Of a stretch of DNA of 64,000 nt, positions 36,935 through 45,845 are shown piece after piece. The stretch comes from Collinsella sp. (GTDB lineage Bacteria; Actinomycetota; Coriobacteriia; Coriobacteriales; Coriobacteriaceae): NCBI GenBank assembly GCA_019419505.1, contig DXZS01000004.1, positions 62,001-126,000 of the forward strand. Direction: 5' to 3'. Position 1 is the first letter of the stretch. Each line of letters opens with the position of its first letter. The notes beneath the pieces are model-generated. The model was not told the DNA's origin and searched no databases. It was given only the letters and a program-made list of their open reading frames with translations. The position numbers and the translations under genes were made by a program.

Positions 36935-39934
36935 ATGAGCGACATCATGAGGCCGATCCCGTTTTCGCAGCTGATGAACTGGATCATCGAGGAGCACAAG
37001 ACTCAGGACGCCATCTTTGGCGTGCGTAAGATGGTCACGACCAATCAGGAGGGCGCGCTTCCCATTTTTGACGAGCGCATCGAGACTCCGTTTGGCCCGG
37101 CCGCCGGCCCCAATACGCAGCTTGCCCAGAACATCGTGGCATCCTACGTGGCCGGTTCCCGCTTCTTTGAGCTCAAGACCGTCCAGGTTATGGACGGCGA
37201 GGAGCTCTCCAAGTGTGTGAACAAGCCCTGCATTGTGGCGCAGGACGAGTGCTACAACTGCGAGTGGTCGACCGAGCTCGAGGTTCCGCAGGCCTTTGCC
37301 GAGTACGTGAAGGCATGGTTTGCCTGCCACCTGATCGCTCGCGAGTACGGCCTGGGCAGCCCGGACGGCTTTGTCTTTAACATGTCCGTGGGCTATGACC
37401 TGGAGGGTATTAAGAGCCCCAAGGTCGACGCCTACATCGAGGGCATGAAGGACGCCAGCGGCTCTGACGTCTGGAATGAGTGCCGCGCATGGGCGCTTGC
37501 CAACCTGGACAAGTTTGAGCATGTCGACGCCGCGTTTGTCGAATCCATCCCGGCACGCGTCTCCAACTCCATCACCGAGTCTACCCTGCACGGCTGCCCG
37601 CCCGCCGAGATCGAGCGCATCGCGACCTATCTGATCACCGAGAAGGGCCTCAACACCTACATCAAGTGCAACCCCACGCTGCTGGGCTATGAGTTTGCCC
37701 GCCAGCGCCTCAACGAGCTGGGCTTTGACTACATCGTCTTTGATGACACGCACTTCCGCGAGGACCTGCAGTGGGCCGACGCCGTGCCCATGTTCGAGCG
37801 CCTGATTGCCCTGTGCGCCGAGCACGGCCTGGAGTTTGGCGTCAAGCTGACCAACACGTTCCCCGTCGACGTGACCAGGGACGAGCTGCCCTCCACCGAG
37901 ATGTACATGTCGGGCCGTTCGCTGTTCTCGCTGACCATCGAGGCCGCCCGTCGCATTACCGAGCAGTTCGATGGCAAGCTGCGCATCAGCTACTCCGGCG
38001 GTGCTACGGTCTACAACATTCGCGCCCTGTATGACGCTGGCATTTGGCCCGTCACCCTGGCGACCGACGTGCTCAAGCCCGGCGGCTACGAGCGCTTTAG
38101 CCAGATGGCCGGCGAGTTTACCGATCTGGACGGCAAGCCGTTTGAGGGCGTCTCTCTCGATGCCGTGACCGCGATTCAGACCGATTCGCTCACCAACCCG
38201 CTCTACAAGAAGCCGCTACGTCCGCTGCCCGACCGCAAGGTCGCCGGCAAGAGCCCGCTTAACGACTGCTTTACCACGCCATGCCGTACGAGCTGCCCCA
38301 TTCAGCAGGACATTCCCGCCTACTTGGCGGCTGTTGACGAGGACCGCTACGAGGACGCGCTCAACATTATCATCGAGCGCAACGCCCTGCCGTTCATTAC
38401 CGGCACCATCTGCCCGCATCCCTGCGGCCGTGCCTGCGAGCGTGCGTTCTACGAGCCCGAGGGCGCCCAGATTCGCGCCAGCAAGCTCAAGGCCGCCCGC
38501 GAGGCCATGACCGCCGTGCTGCCCAAGCTGCGCGCCCAGGCCATCGCCAACGACGGTGAGCGCAACGTTGCCGTTATCGGCGGCGGCCCGGCCGGCTTGG
38601 CGACGGCGTTCTTCCTGACGCGCGCCGGCGTGCCCGTCACCATCTTTGAGGCCCGCGACTCTCTCGGCGGCGTGGTCCGTCACGTGATTCCCGAGTTCCG
38701 TATCGCGAGCGACGATATCTCCCACGACGCCGAGCTCTGCCTGGCCTTTGGCGCCAAGGTGCAGCTCAACGCTCGCGTTGATTCCATTGACGAGCTCAAG
38801 GCCCAGGGCTTTACCGACGTGGTCGTGGCCACCGGTGCCTGGATGCCCGGCTCTGCGGGCTTGGGCGAGGGTGCCGAGCTCGATGTGCTGGAGTTCCTCG
38901 AGGCCGCCAAGAAGGGCGAGAAGCTCGAGCTGGGCGAGGACGTCGTGGTCATTGGCGCCGGCAACACCGCCATGGACGCGGCCCGCGTGGCCAAGCGCCT
39001 GGCTGGCGTGAAGAACGTGCGCCTGGTGTATCGCCGCACCAAGAAGCAGATGCCCGCCGACGAGGAAGAGCTCGATTTTGCTCTTGCCGACGGCGTTGAG
39101 TTCTGCGAGTTGCTGGCGCCCAAGGCACTCAACGGTGCCGTGCTGACCTGCGATGTTATGGAGCTTGGCGAGCCGGATGCAAGCGGCCGTCGCAGCCCCG
39201 TCGCCACGGGCGAGACCGTCGAGCTTTCCGCCACCACGGTGATTTGCGCCGTGGGCGAGGGCATCGATGCCAGCCTGTACGATGCCGCGGGCGTCGAACA
39301 CGACCGTCGCGGCCGTCTTGCCGCCACCTCCACCGGCGTCGAGGGCGTCTGGGCTGCGGGCGACTGCCGCCGCGGTCCGGCCACCGTGGTCGAGGCTATC
39401 GCCGACGCCGCCGAGGTTGCCCGTGCCATCGCCGGCGTGGACTTTAACAAGTACGCCGACTGCAACGAGCAGGCCGGCCGCGAGGACACCTGCTACGAGC
39501 GCAAAGGGTCGCTGTGCCGCGACAAGCGCAACTGCACCAAGACCCGCTGCCTGGGCTGCGGCTCGGTGTGCGAGGTCTGCTGCGACGTGTGCCCCAACCG
39601 CGCCAACGTTGCCATTAAGGTGCCGGGCCTGGCCAAGCATCAGGTCGTCCACGTCGACGGTATGTGCAACGAGTGCGGCAACTGCGCCGTGTTCTGCCCC
39701 TACCAGGAGGGCCGTCCCTACAAGGACAAGCTCACCCTGTTCTGGAGCGAACAGGACATGGAGAACTCCGAGAACGAGGGCTTCCTGGCCGTGGATGAGG
39801 GCCACTTTAAGGTCCGCGTCGCCGGCACGGTCCGCACCGTCTCGGTCGATGCCGTCAACACCGGTCTGCCCGAGGCCGTCCGCCTGACCATCAAGGCCGT
39901 GCGCGACAACTATTCGTACCTTCTTAAGAAATAG
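36935..39934 (+). CDS. ygfK: YgfK-type flavin/iron-sulfur oxidoreductase (putative selenate reductase subunit)
   Basis: The 999-residue multidomain protein has four parts. An N-terminal TIM-barrel like dihydroorotate/dihydropyrimidine dehydrogenases spans about residues 1-420. A GltD-like Fe-S segment follows (TTPCRTSCPIQQDIPAYL near 447, then CPHPCGRACER). Next come an FAD fold (VIGGGPAGLATAFFLTRAG near 548) and an NAD(P) fold (IGAGNTAMDAARVAKRLAG near 672). C-terminal cysteine clusters (CTKTRCLGCGSVCEVCCDVCP near 860-890 and CNECGNCAVFCPY near 912) bind [4Fe-4S]. The layout suggests transfer of electrons between NAD(P)H, flavin and ferredoxin to reduce or oxidise a purine-derived ring. The selenate label of the family is historical. 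It lies before a polyferredoxin and xdhD in one unit. Confidence 0.9.
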   Translation: MSDIMRPIPFSQLMNWIIEEHKTQDAIFGVRKMVTTNQEGALPIFDERIETPFGPAAGPNTQLAQNIVASYVAGSRFFELKTVQVMDGEELSKCVNKPCIVAQDECYNCEWSTELEVPQAFAEYVKAWFACHLIAREYGLGSPDGFVFNMSVGYDLEGIKSPKVDAYIEGMKDASGSDVWNECRAWALANLDKFEHVDAAFVESIPARVSNSITESTLHGCPPAEIERIATYLITEKGLNTYIKCNPTLLGYEFARQRLNELGFDYIVFDDTHFREDLQWADAVPMFERLIALCAEHGLEFGVKLTNTFPVDVTRDELPSTEMYMSGRSLFSLTIEAARRITEQFDGKLRISYSGGATVYNIRALYDAGIWPVTLATDVLKPGGYERFSQMAGEFTDLDGKPFEGVSLDAVTAIQTDSLTNPLYKKPLRPLPDRKVAGKSPLNDCFTTPCRTSCPIQQDIPAYLAAVDEDRYEDALNIIIERNALPFITGTICPHPCGRACERAFYEPEGAQIRASKLKAAREAMTAVLPKLRAQAIANDGERNVAVIGGGPAGLATAFFLTRAGVPVTIFEARDSLGGVVRHVIPEFRIASDDISHDAELCLAFGAKVQLNARVDSIDELKAQGFTDVVVATGAWMPGSAGLGEGAELDVLEFLEAAKKGEKLELGEDVVVIGAGNTAMDAARVAKRLAGVKNVRLVYRRTKKQMPADEEELDFALADGVEFCELLAPKALNGAVLTCDVMELGEPDASGRRSPVATGETVELSATTVICAVGEGIDASLYDAAGVEHDRRGRLAATSTGVEGVWAAGDCRRGPATVVEAIADAAEVARAIAGVDFNKYADCNEQAGREDTCYERKGSLCRDKRNCTKTRCLGCGSVCEVCCDVCPNRANVAIKVPGLAKHQVVHVDGMCNECGNCAVFCPYQEGRPYKDKLTLFWSEQDMENSENEGFLAVDEGHFKVRVAGTVRTVSVDAVNTGLPEAVRLTIKAVRDNYSYLLKK

Positions 39935-39945
39935 GCGAGTCTCTT

Positions 39946-40425
39946 ATGGCCAAATCCATTCAACATAACGTGGCCTACGTTGCCTGCGGAAGCGGTTGTG
40001 CCTCCGCAGGCGGCGATGCCCGCTGCAGCGAAGGCTGCATTGGCTGTGGCGCCTGCGTCACGGCCTGCCCCCACGGTGCCATTGCGCTGGTCGATGGCAT
40101 CGCCCGCGTGGATCGCTCAAAGTGCACGGGCTGCGGCCTGTGCGGCATGGCGTGCCCACAGCGCGTGATTGCCTTCGTTCCCGGCTACCAGAACATCCTG
40201 GTGCGCTGCAACAACACCGATAAGGGGGCCATCGCCCGCAAGATCTGCGACACCAGCTGCATCGGTTGCGGCATGTGCGCTAAAAAGTGCCCCGCCGGCG
40301 CTATCCGCATCGAGGACAACTGCGCCCATATCGACGGCGCGGACTGCCTGTCGTGCGGCATGTGCGCCGTCGTCTGCCCGCATGGCGCCATCCACGACCG
40401 CACCGGCATCGCCGCCGGCGTGTAG
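39946..40425 (+). CDS. Polyferredoxin with four [4Fe-4S] motifs
   Basis: The 159-residue electron carrier has four CxxCxxCxxxCP clusters: CIGCGACVTACP, CTGCGLCGMACP, CIGCGMCAKKCP and CLSCGMCAVVCP, enough for four [4Fe-4S] centres. An additional cysteine-rich N terminus (CGSGCASAGGDARC) is present, as in RnfB-like proteins. It lies 12 bp after ygfK and 13 bp before xdhD, so it probably shuttles electrons between those two. This may replace the missing FAD subunit of the molybdenum hydroxylase. Confidence 0.88.
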   Translation: MAKSIQHNVAYVACGSGCASAGGDARCSEGCIGCGACVTACPHGAIALVDGIARVDRSKCTGCGLCGMACPQRVIAFVPGYQNILVRCNNTDKGAIARKICDTSCIGCGMCAKKCPAGAIRIEDNCAHIDGADCLSCGMCAVVCPHGAIHDRTGIAAGV

Positions 40426-40437
40426 AAGGGAATCACC

Positions 40438-43215
40438 ATGGCACAGGAATTCACTTTTACCGTTAACGGCGTTGAACGCACGACGACGGAGAATAAACCG
40501 CTGCTGCGTTACCTGCGCGACGACCTGCACATCCATTCCGCCAAGGACGGCTGCTCCGAGGGCGCCTGCGGCACCTGCACCATCCATGTAGACGGCGCGG
40601 CCGTCAAGGCATGCGTGCTGACCACCGCTCTTGCCGCCGGCCGCAACATCGTGACCGTTGAGGGCCTGCCCGAGGACGTGCGCGAGGCCTTTGTGTACGC
40701 CTTTGGCGCCGTGGGCGCCGTGCAGTGCGGTTTTTGCATCCCCGGCATGGTCATGGCGGGTGCGGCGCTCATCGCCGAGGACCCCGAGCCCACTGAGGAG
40801 CAGATCAAGTACGCCATCCGCGGCAACGTCTGCCGCTGCACCGGCTACAAGAAGATTATCGAGGGCATTTCGCTAGCCGCTGCGGTGCTCCGCGGCGAAA
40901 AGCAGATCGACGAGGACCTGGAGCGCGGCGACGACTACGGCGTGGGCAAGCGCGCCTTCCGTATTGACGTGCGCAAGAAAGTGCTCGGCGAGGGCAAGTA
41001 TCCCGACGACATCGACGAGCTCGATCAGCCGGGTCTGACCTACGCCAGCGCCGTGCGCTCCAAGTATCCGCGCGCCCGCGTGCTCTCCATCGATACCTCC
41101 AAGGCCGAGGCCCTGCCCGGTGTGGTGGGCATCCTGCGCGCCGAGGACGTGCCGGTCAACCAGGTCGGCCACCTTATCCAGGACTGGGACGTCATGATCG
41201 CGGCAGGCGATATCACCCGCTGCGTGGGCGATGCCATTGTGTTGGTGGTCGCCGAGGACGAAGCGACGCTCGAGAAGGCCAAAAAGCTCGTAAAGATCGA
41301 TTACGAGCCGTTGGAGCCCGTGCGCAACATTGTCGAGGCTAGGGCTGCCGACGCCCCGCGCCTGCACGACAGCTTCTTTGCCTTTGGCAACACGGTGGAA
41401 CTCAAGGACAACGTGTGCCAGAGCCGTCACGTGACGCGCGGCGACGCCGCTAAGGCGCTAGCGGAGAGCGCGTTCACCGTGACGCAGCGCTTTACCACGC
41501 CCTTTACCGAGCATGCCTTCTTGGAGCCCGAGTGCGCCGTTGCCTTCCCGTACAAGAACGGCGTCAAGGTGCAGTCGACCGACCAAGGTGCCTACGATAC
41601 GCGCAAAGAGTGCGCCCATATGTTTGGCTGGGATAACGAGCCTGAGCGCGTGGTCGTCGAGACCATGCTCGTGGGCGGCGGCTTCGGCGGCAAGGAGGAC
41701 GTGTCCATCCAGCATCTGGCCGCGCTCGCCGCATATAAGTTCCAGCGTCCTGTGAAGTGCAAGCTCACGCGTGCCGAGTCGCTCGCGTTCCATCCCAAGC
41801 GTCATGCCATGGACGGCACCTTTACGCTGGGCTGCGACGCCGAGGGCAACTTTACCGGCCTGGATTGCGAGATCAACTTTGATACCGGCGCCTACGCGTC
41901 GCTGTGCGGCCCGGTGCTCGAGCGCGCCTGCACGCATGCCGTCGGCCCCTACAAGTACCAGAACACCGACATTCGCGGCTTTGGCTACTACACCAACAAC
42001 CCGCCCGCCGGCGCGTACCGCGGCTTTGGCGTTTGCCAGTCCGAGTTTGCGCTCGAGAGCCTGATCGACCTGCTGGCAGAGAAGGTCGGCCTGGATCCGT
42101 GGGAGATTCGTTACCGAAACGCTATCGAGCCGGGCGAGGTTTTGCCCAACGGCCAGATTGCCGACTGCTCCACGGCGCTTAAGGAGACGCTGCTCGAGGT
42201 CAAGGATGCCTACTATGCGCATCCCGGACACGCCGGTATCGCCTGCGCCATGAAGAACGCCGGCGTGGGCGTGGGCCTGCCCGATGCCGGCCGCTGCAAG
42301 ATTCGCATCGAGGATGGCCGCGCCGTGGTCTATGCCGCCACATCCGACATCGGCCAGGGCTGCAACACCGTCTTTTTGCAGGACGTTGCCGAGGCATGCG
42401 GTCTGCCGCTTCGCTGCATCGCCAACGGTGAGTGCTCCACCGAGAACGCTCCCGACTCCGGCACCACGTCTGGCTCGCGTCAGACGGTCGTGACCGGCGA
42501 GGCCGTGCGCGGTGCCGCCTTCCTGCTGCGCGATGCCATGCTTGACATCGAGGCCGGCAAGTCTGCGCCCGCCGCTCCCGTGAATGCGCATGGCGACGGC
42601 GTCAAGATCGAGTACGACGACGGTCGCGCCTATCAGCTGCACACGCAGGAGCTCGTCGCCGGCCAGGGTATGCATCCTCAGGATCCCGCGGCCGCCATCA
42701 AGGCGCTCGAAGGATGCGAGTTCGGCTACGTGTACCTGGAGCCGACCGACAAGCTGGGTGCGGATGTTCCCAACCCCAAGAGCCACATCTGCTACGGCTT
42801 TGCCACGCATGTGGTTATTTTGGACGACGACGGCCGCGTGAGCGAGGTCTATGCCGCGCACGATTCCGGCAAGGTGGTCAACCCCATCTCCATCCAGGGT
42901 CAGATCGAAGGTGGCGTACTCATGGGTATGGGCTATGCGCTTACCGAGGACTGGCCGCTCAAGGACTGTGTACCCCAGGCAAGGTACGGTACGCTCGGAC
43001 TGTTCCGTGCGCCCGAGATTCCGGATATCCACGCCATTTACGTGGAGAAGGACGAGCTACTGCCTGTGGCATATGGCGGCAAGGGCATCGGCGAGATCGC
43101 AACGATCCCCACGGCGCCCGCCGTACAGAACGCCTACCGCGCGTTTGACGGCAAGCTGCGTCCAAATCTGCCCATGGTGGATACGCCCTACAGCCGCGTC
43201 CGCAACCGCGGGTAG
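40438..43215 (+). CDS. xdhD: Molybdenum hydroxylase with fused 2Fe-2S domain (XdhD-like xanthine dehydrogenase/purine hydroxylase)
   Basis: The 925-residue protein has an N-terminal plant-type 2Fe-2S domain (Cys39, 44, 47, 59), a second 2Fe-2S helical domain (Cys97, 100, 132, 134 in CGFC and CRCTG), and from about residue 165 the two molybdopterin domains. Cofactor motifs include GGGFGGKEDVSIQ, YRGFGVCQSEFALE, DIGQGCNTVFLQD and GQIEGGVLMGMGYAL. The FAD domain of classical xanthine dehydrogenases is absent, as in E. coli XdhD (about 956 residues). Family members are thought to use a selenium-containing molybdenum centre to hydroxylate purines. The maturation genes mocA, yqeB, yqeC and xdhC lie 9-14 kb downstream. 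Confidence 0.93.
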   Translation: MAQEFTFTVNGVERTTTENKPLLRYLRDDLHIHSAKDGCSEGACGTCTIHVDGAAVKACVLTTALAAGRNIVTVEGLPEDVREAFVYAFGAVGAVQCGFCIPGMVMAGAALIAEDPEPTEEQIKYAIRGNVCRCTGYKKIIEGISLAAAVLRGEKQIDEDLERGDDYGVGKRAFRIDVRKKVLGEGKYPDDIDELDQPGLTYASAVRSKYPRARVLSIDTSKAEALPGVVGILRAEDVPVNQVGHLIQDWDVMIAAGDITRCVGDAIVLVVAEDEATLEKAKKLVKIDYEPLEPVRNIVEARAADAPRLHDSFFAFGNTVELKDNVCQSRHVTRGDAAKALAESAFTVTQRFTTPFTEHAFLEPECAVAFPYKNGVKVQSTDQGAYDTRKECAHMFGWDNEPERVVVETMLVGGGFGGKEDVSIQHLAALAAYKFQRPVKCKLTRAESLAFHPKRHAMDGTFTLGCDAEGNFTGLDCEINFDTGAYASLCGPVLERACTHAVGPYKYQNTDIRGFGYYTNNPPAGAYRGFGVCQSEFALESLIDLLAEKVGLDPWEIRYRNAIEPGEVLPNGQIADCSTALKETLLEVKDAYYAHPGHAGIACAMKNAGVGVGLPDAGRCKIRIEDGRAVVYAATSDIGQGCNTVFLQDVAEACGLPLRCIANGECSTENAPDSGTTSGSRQTVVTGEAVRGAAFLLRDAMLDIEAGKSAPAAPVNAHGDGVKIEYDDGRAYQLHTQELVAGQGMHPQDPAAAIKALEGCEFGYVYLEPTDKLGADVPNPKSHICYGFATHVVILDDDGRVSEVYAAHDSGKVVNPISIQGQIEGGVLMGMGYALTEDWPLKDCVPQARYGTLGLFRAPEIPDIHAIYVEKDELLPVAYGGKGIGEIATIPTAPAVQNAYRAFDGKLRPNLPMVDTPYSRVRNRG

Positions 43216-43284
43216 GGCGGGGTGCGGACAGCCATTGTTGACGGGCTGTTCGCGCTCAACATCAACTGCATATGCTGCGCCTTT

Positions 43285-43316
43285 GGCCCCGGCCCCATCG
43301 CGAGTCGGGGCCTTTT
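43285..43316 (+). terminator. Terminator of the permease-ssnA-ygfK-xdhD unit
   Basis: GGCCCC (43291-43296) pairs with GGGGCC (43307-43312) around a 10-base loop and is followed by TTTT and GTTT. An earlier GGCCCC at 43285 offers an alternative left arm. Confidence 0.75.
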
Positions 43317-43324
43317 GTTTGGAG

Positions 43325-43436
43325 CGGAAACTGTGTCCCGGATTCAATCCTCAGAACGGGTCGTGCTTTCCGGATCGGTCCTCAACCGGAAGCTGTATCC
43401 CGGAACCAGGCTCCAGAACGGGATACATTATCCGGA
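43325..43436 (+). repeat. Two tandem degenerate hairpin units upstream of the ATPase gene
   Basis: CGGAAACTGTGTCCCGGA at 43325 and CGGAAGCTGTATCCCGGA at 43387 start two units 62 bp apart. Each folds on itself (for example TGTATCCCG with CGGGATACA). Related units occur on the other side of the ATPase gene (44978-45170), and a near-identical stretch CATCGCGAG...GGCCTTTTGTTTGGAGCGGA is found at both 43297-43326 and 45175-45206. Confidence 0.6.
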
Positions 43437-43487
43437 ACGGTCCACGTGCGGGGGTGTACCGCCCCTTTTCGTGCTCCGCTTGTCGAA

Positions 43488-43543
43488 TTACGTTATAGCT
43501 AGACATATTATAGGAAGGTATAATATAGCTAGCTATAACGTAA
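43488..43543 (+). promoter_or_regulatory. Promoter inside a perfect 15-bp inverted repeat, ATPase gene
   Basis: TTACGTTATAGCTAG (43488-43502) is the exact reverse complement of CTAGCTATAACGTAA (43529-43543). A consensus -10 box TATAAT (43519-43524) lies in the 26-bp spacer. AAAGGAAGG follows, before the ATG. The layout suggests tight control by a dimeric repressor. Confidence 0.7.
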
Positions 43544-43558
43544 AGGAAGGATGGCCCT

Positions 43559-44950
43559 ATGTTTATCGGAAGAACAGTGGAAATGTCCGAGCTCAATCGA
43601 CTGTATGACACGGGCTCCTTTGAAATGCCTGTGATTTACGGCCGCCGTCGTGTGGGTAAAACGCGCCTTATCACAGAGTTCATCCAAGGCAAGAAGGCTA
43701 TTTACTTTCAAGCTCGTCGTACCAATGCGGAGGCAAACCTGCACGGCTTTAGCCAGGCGATACTTGCAGGCTCGGTTGGTGCCGCAGACGTGTCGTTTCG
43801 TAGTTTTGACGAAGCGTTCGATGCATTGGCCACCATGGCTCGCACGGAACGTTTGGTTGTCGTGATTGACGAGTATCCCTATCTCGCCCAATCGAATCCC
43901 GAAATCAGCTCGTTGCTGCAAGACAAGATCGACCACTTGTACAAAGAGACCAGGCTCATGCTGATCCTATGCGGCTCGTCTCTTTCGTTTATGGAGGAAC
44001 AGGTGTTGGGCTACGAGAGTCCGCTATACGGTAGGCGTACGGCCCAGTTTAAGATCATGCCGCTCGATTTTACGACGACCCTCGGCCTGTGGCAGAGCAT
44101 GAGTCGCGAAGATGCTGCAGTTTGCTATGGCATGACGGGCGGCATTCCTGCATATATCGAGAAAGTCGATCCTGCCGCACCGCTCAAGGATAACATCAAA
44201 CGTCTTTTTCTTACTCCTACGGGCTATCTCTTTGAGGAGCCGAGTAACCTGCTATTGCAAGAGCGCCGCAATCCTGAGCAATATGATGCGATCGTGCAAG
44301 CAATTGCTCAGGGGCGCTCGAGGATCTCGGAGATTGCGAGCTCTACGGGAATCCCTGCGAGCAATGTAAAGAGCTATGTGGATAAGCTGGCGTCGCTTGG
44401 GATTGTCGAGCGCGAGCTGCCCCTAAACGAGACGAGCAATAAGCGAGCCGTGTATCTGCTGAGCGATCAGATGTTTAGGTTCTGGTACAAGTTTGTTCCG
44501 CAGAACATCGGGCTGATTCAAAACGATATGGCCGAGATGGCGTATAAGCGCATTGAGTCGCACGTATCGGATTACATGGGTACGGTCTTTGAGCTTATAT
44601 GCAGGCAATATGTGTACGAACTCGCGCGCGCAGGCCGGCTCGATGTGGTTCCGGCGAGCGTCGGGCGCTGGTGGGGGACGGATAATCGCACGCATACGCA
44701 GGAAGAAATCGACTTGATTGTTGACGATGGCGAGGGCACTGCGCTGTTTGCGGAGTGCAAATGGCGCAATGAACCGGCGGGCGAAGACGTGCTGCAAAAG
44801 CTCGTTCATCGAAGCGAGCTCTTTAGACGGCAACGAAAAAGCTATGCGCTTTTCTCAAAAAGCGGCTTTACGCAGGGATGTCGGGATGCCGCGGAGAGTA
44901 GGGGAGACGTCAAGCTGATCTCGTTTGCCGAGATGTGCGAGCGGAGATAA
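43559..44950 (+). CDS. AAA ATPase with C-terminal DUF234-type nuclease-like domain
   Basis: The 463-residue protein has a Walker A motif GRRRVGKTR (residues 28-36), a Walker B motif RLVVVIDEYPYL, and the sensor LCGSSLSFMEEQVLG typical of the archaeal-type ATPase family. A winged-helix segment follows (RISEIASSTGIPASNVKSYV). The C-terminal domain contains EEIDLIVDDGEGTALFAECKW, the E/D-x-ECKW pattern of PD-(D/E)xK nucleases seen in DUF234 proteins. The biological role of this family is unknown; a defence, toxin or mobile-element function is possible. It is alone, with an isolated inverted-repeat promoter and hairpin repeats on both sides, which suggests it was inserted as a unit. Confidence 0.85.
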   Translation: MFIGRTVEMSELNRLYDTGSFEMPVIYGRRRVGKTRLITEFIQGKKAIYFQARRTNAEANLHGFSQAILAGSVGAADVSFRSFDEAFDALATMARTERLVVVIDEYPYLAQSNPEISSLLQDKIDHLYKETRLMLILCGSSLSFMEEQVLGYESPLYGRRTAQFKIMPLDFTTTLGLWQSMSREDAAVCYGMTGGIPAYIEKVDPAAPLKDNIKRLFLTPTGYLFEEPSNLLLQERRNPEQYDAIVQAIAQGRSRISEIASSTGIPASNVKSYVDKLASLGIVERELPLNETSNKRAVYLLSDQMFRFWYKFVPQNIGLIQNDMAEMAYKRIESHVSDYMGTVFELICRQYVYELARAGRLDVVPASVGRWWGTDNRTHTQEEIDLIVDDGEGTALFAECKWRNEPAGEDVLQKLVHRSELFRRQRKSYALFSKSGFTQGCRDAAESRGDVKLISFAEMCERR

Positions 44951-44977
44951 CCAAGCGCTCTGATGTGATGCTCGGAA

Positions 44978-45170
44978 TGGGACGCGCTTTCCCCTTGCGG
45001 CCTTTGGCGGAAAGCGCGTCCCAGATTATAGCTCCAGAGTGGGATGGCCTTTCCGGATCGGCCCCTCGCGGAAACTGCGTCCCGGATTCGATGCTCAGGA
45101 CGGGATGCCGTTTCCGATAGAGGCATGGGGTGGAAAGCCTCCCATTTCTAATGTTCAAGAAATGGGAGGC
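44978..45170 (+). repeat. Tandem hairpin units downstream of the ATPase gene
   Basis: A perfect 15-bp stem TGGGACGCGCTTTCC...GGAAAGCGCGTCCCA (44978-45023) is followed by two imperfect TTTCC/GGAAA units and by a perfect 13-bp stem GCCTCCCATTTCT...AGAAATGGGAGGC (45137-45170). They resemble the units at 43325-43436. The last stem, with the following GGCCTTTTG at 45189, may terminate transcription. Confidence 0.6.
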
Positions 45171-45274
45171 AGCTCATCGCGAGCTGGGCCTTTTGTTTGG
45201 AGCGGAGGCAGCATCCCGGAATTCGGGCAATCCGGTGGTCAGGGGTTGAGCGAGCGTCGCGCTAAGGATGCCAA

Positions 45275-45389
45275 GCGTAAAACTTTCAATGAACATAGCG
45301 TAAAAACTACATCCGCAACGGCGTAAAAACTACATTGGAAGTAGCGTAAAATCCGCATTGAAAATGGCGTAATTTCGTATATCGCATGA
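45275..45389 (+). repeat. Five tandem 23-bp repeats
   Basis: Units starting GCGTAAAA begin at 45275, 45298, 45321, 45344 and 45367, each exactly 23 bp. The best-conserved part is GCGTAAAAACTACATT, and the last unit is the most degenerate. The period is not a multiple of three, so this is not coding. It runs directly into an ATPase remnant. Confidence 0.8.
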
Positions 45390-45600
45390 TTGCCCGAGCT
45401 TGCACACGGCCTTTTGCGAGCTCTTGCCATGAACGAGAGCCAGGCTGTCACGTACAAGACGCTCATAAAGGACGCCTCGTACGGTGAGGCGGGCCCGGAC
45501 GAGAGGACCATCGCTGCGTACCTGGATCTCTTCAACAGGCTCAAGCTGACCGAGGACCTGTGCGGAGTTTTGGCTTGGCTGCCAGGTTGTGAAAATTGCG
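45390..45600 (+). pseudogene. Remnant of a DUF4143-type AAA ATPase
   Basis: The frame reads ELAHGLLRALAMNESQAVTY, then KTLIKDASYGEAGPDERTIA and AYLDLFNRLKLTEDL. It looks like the linker and start of the C-terminal domain of DUF4143 ATPases. The N-terminal P-loop part is missing, and the frame degenerates after LTEDL. It is too short and truncated to be functional. The identification is from memory of the family and was not aligned. Downstream to 45840 I see no intact gene. Confidence 0.55.
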
Positions 45601-45845
45601 CTCACTGCGCACGGAGAAATTGTCCATACGGACTCCTTTCATCGATGTTGGCAGGGCCACCGTGCCTCTTGGCCGGTTGGCGTCGGGATCGTGGAGCCAA
45701 CTCTCTACCCCGACTCTGGATAAAACGTGCCCGCTCCTTGCGGGCAAGAGAAAGCCTATCAACGTGTACGGACAGAAATCAAGCGCCGCCTGCGAAATGA
45801 CGCGTGAACGGCGTTGGTTTCCCAAGTGATTATTCGGCTTTCATC

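Noticed and set aside
38216..39805. 529-codon minus-strand frame opposite ygfK
   Set aside because: Antisense shadow with low-complexity Ala/Gly/Val content; ygfK is unambiguous.
43222..43608. Small overlapping frames in the spacer before the ATPase gene
   Set aside because: They run through hairpin repeats and the promoter, with no ribosome site or family similarity.
45541..45829. Short frames on both strands after the ATPase remnant
   Set aside because: No motif, no ribosome site and no consistent frame with the remnant; probably decayed DNA.
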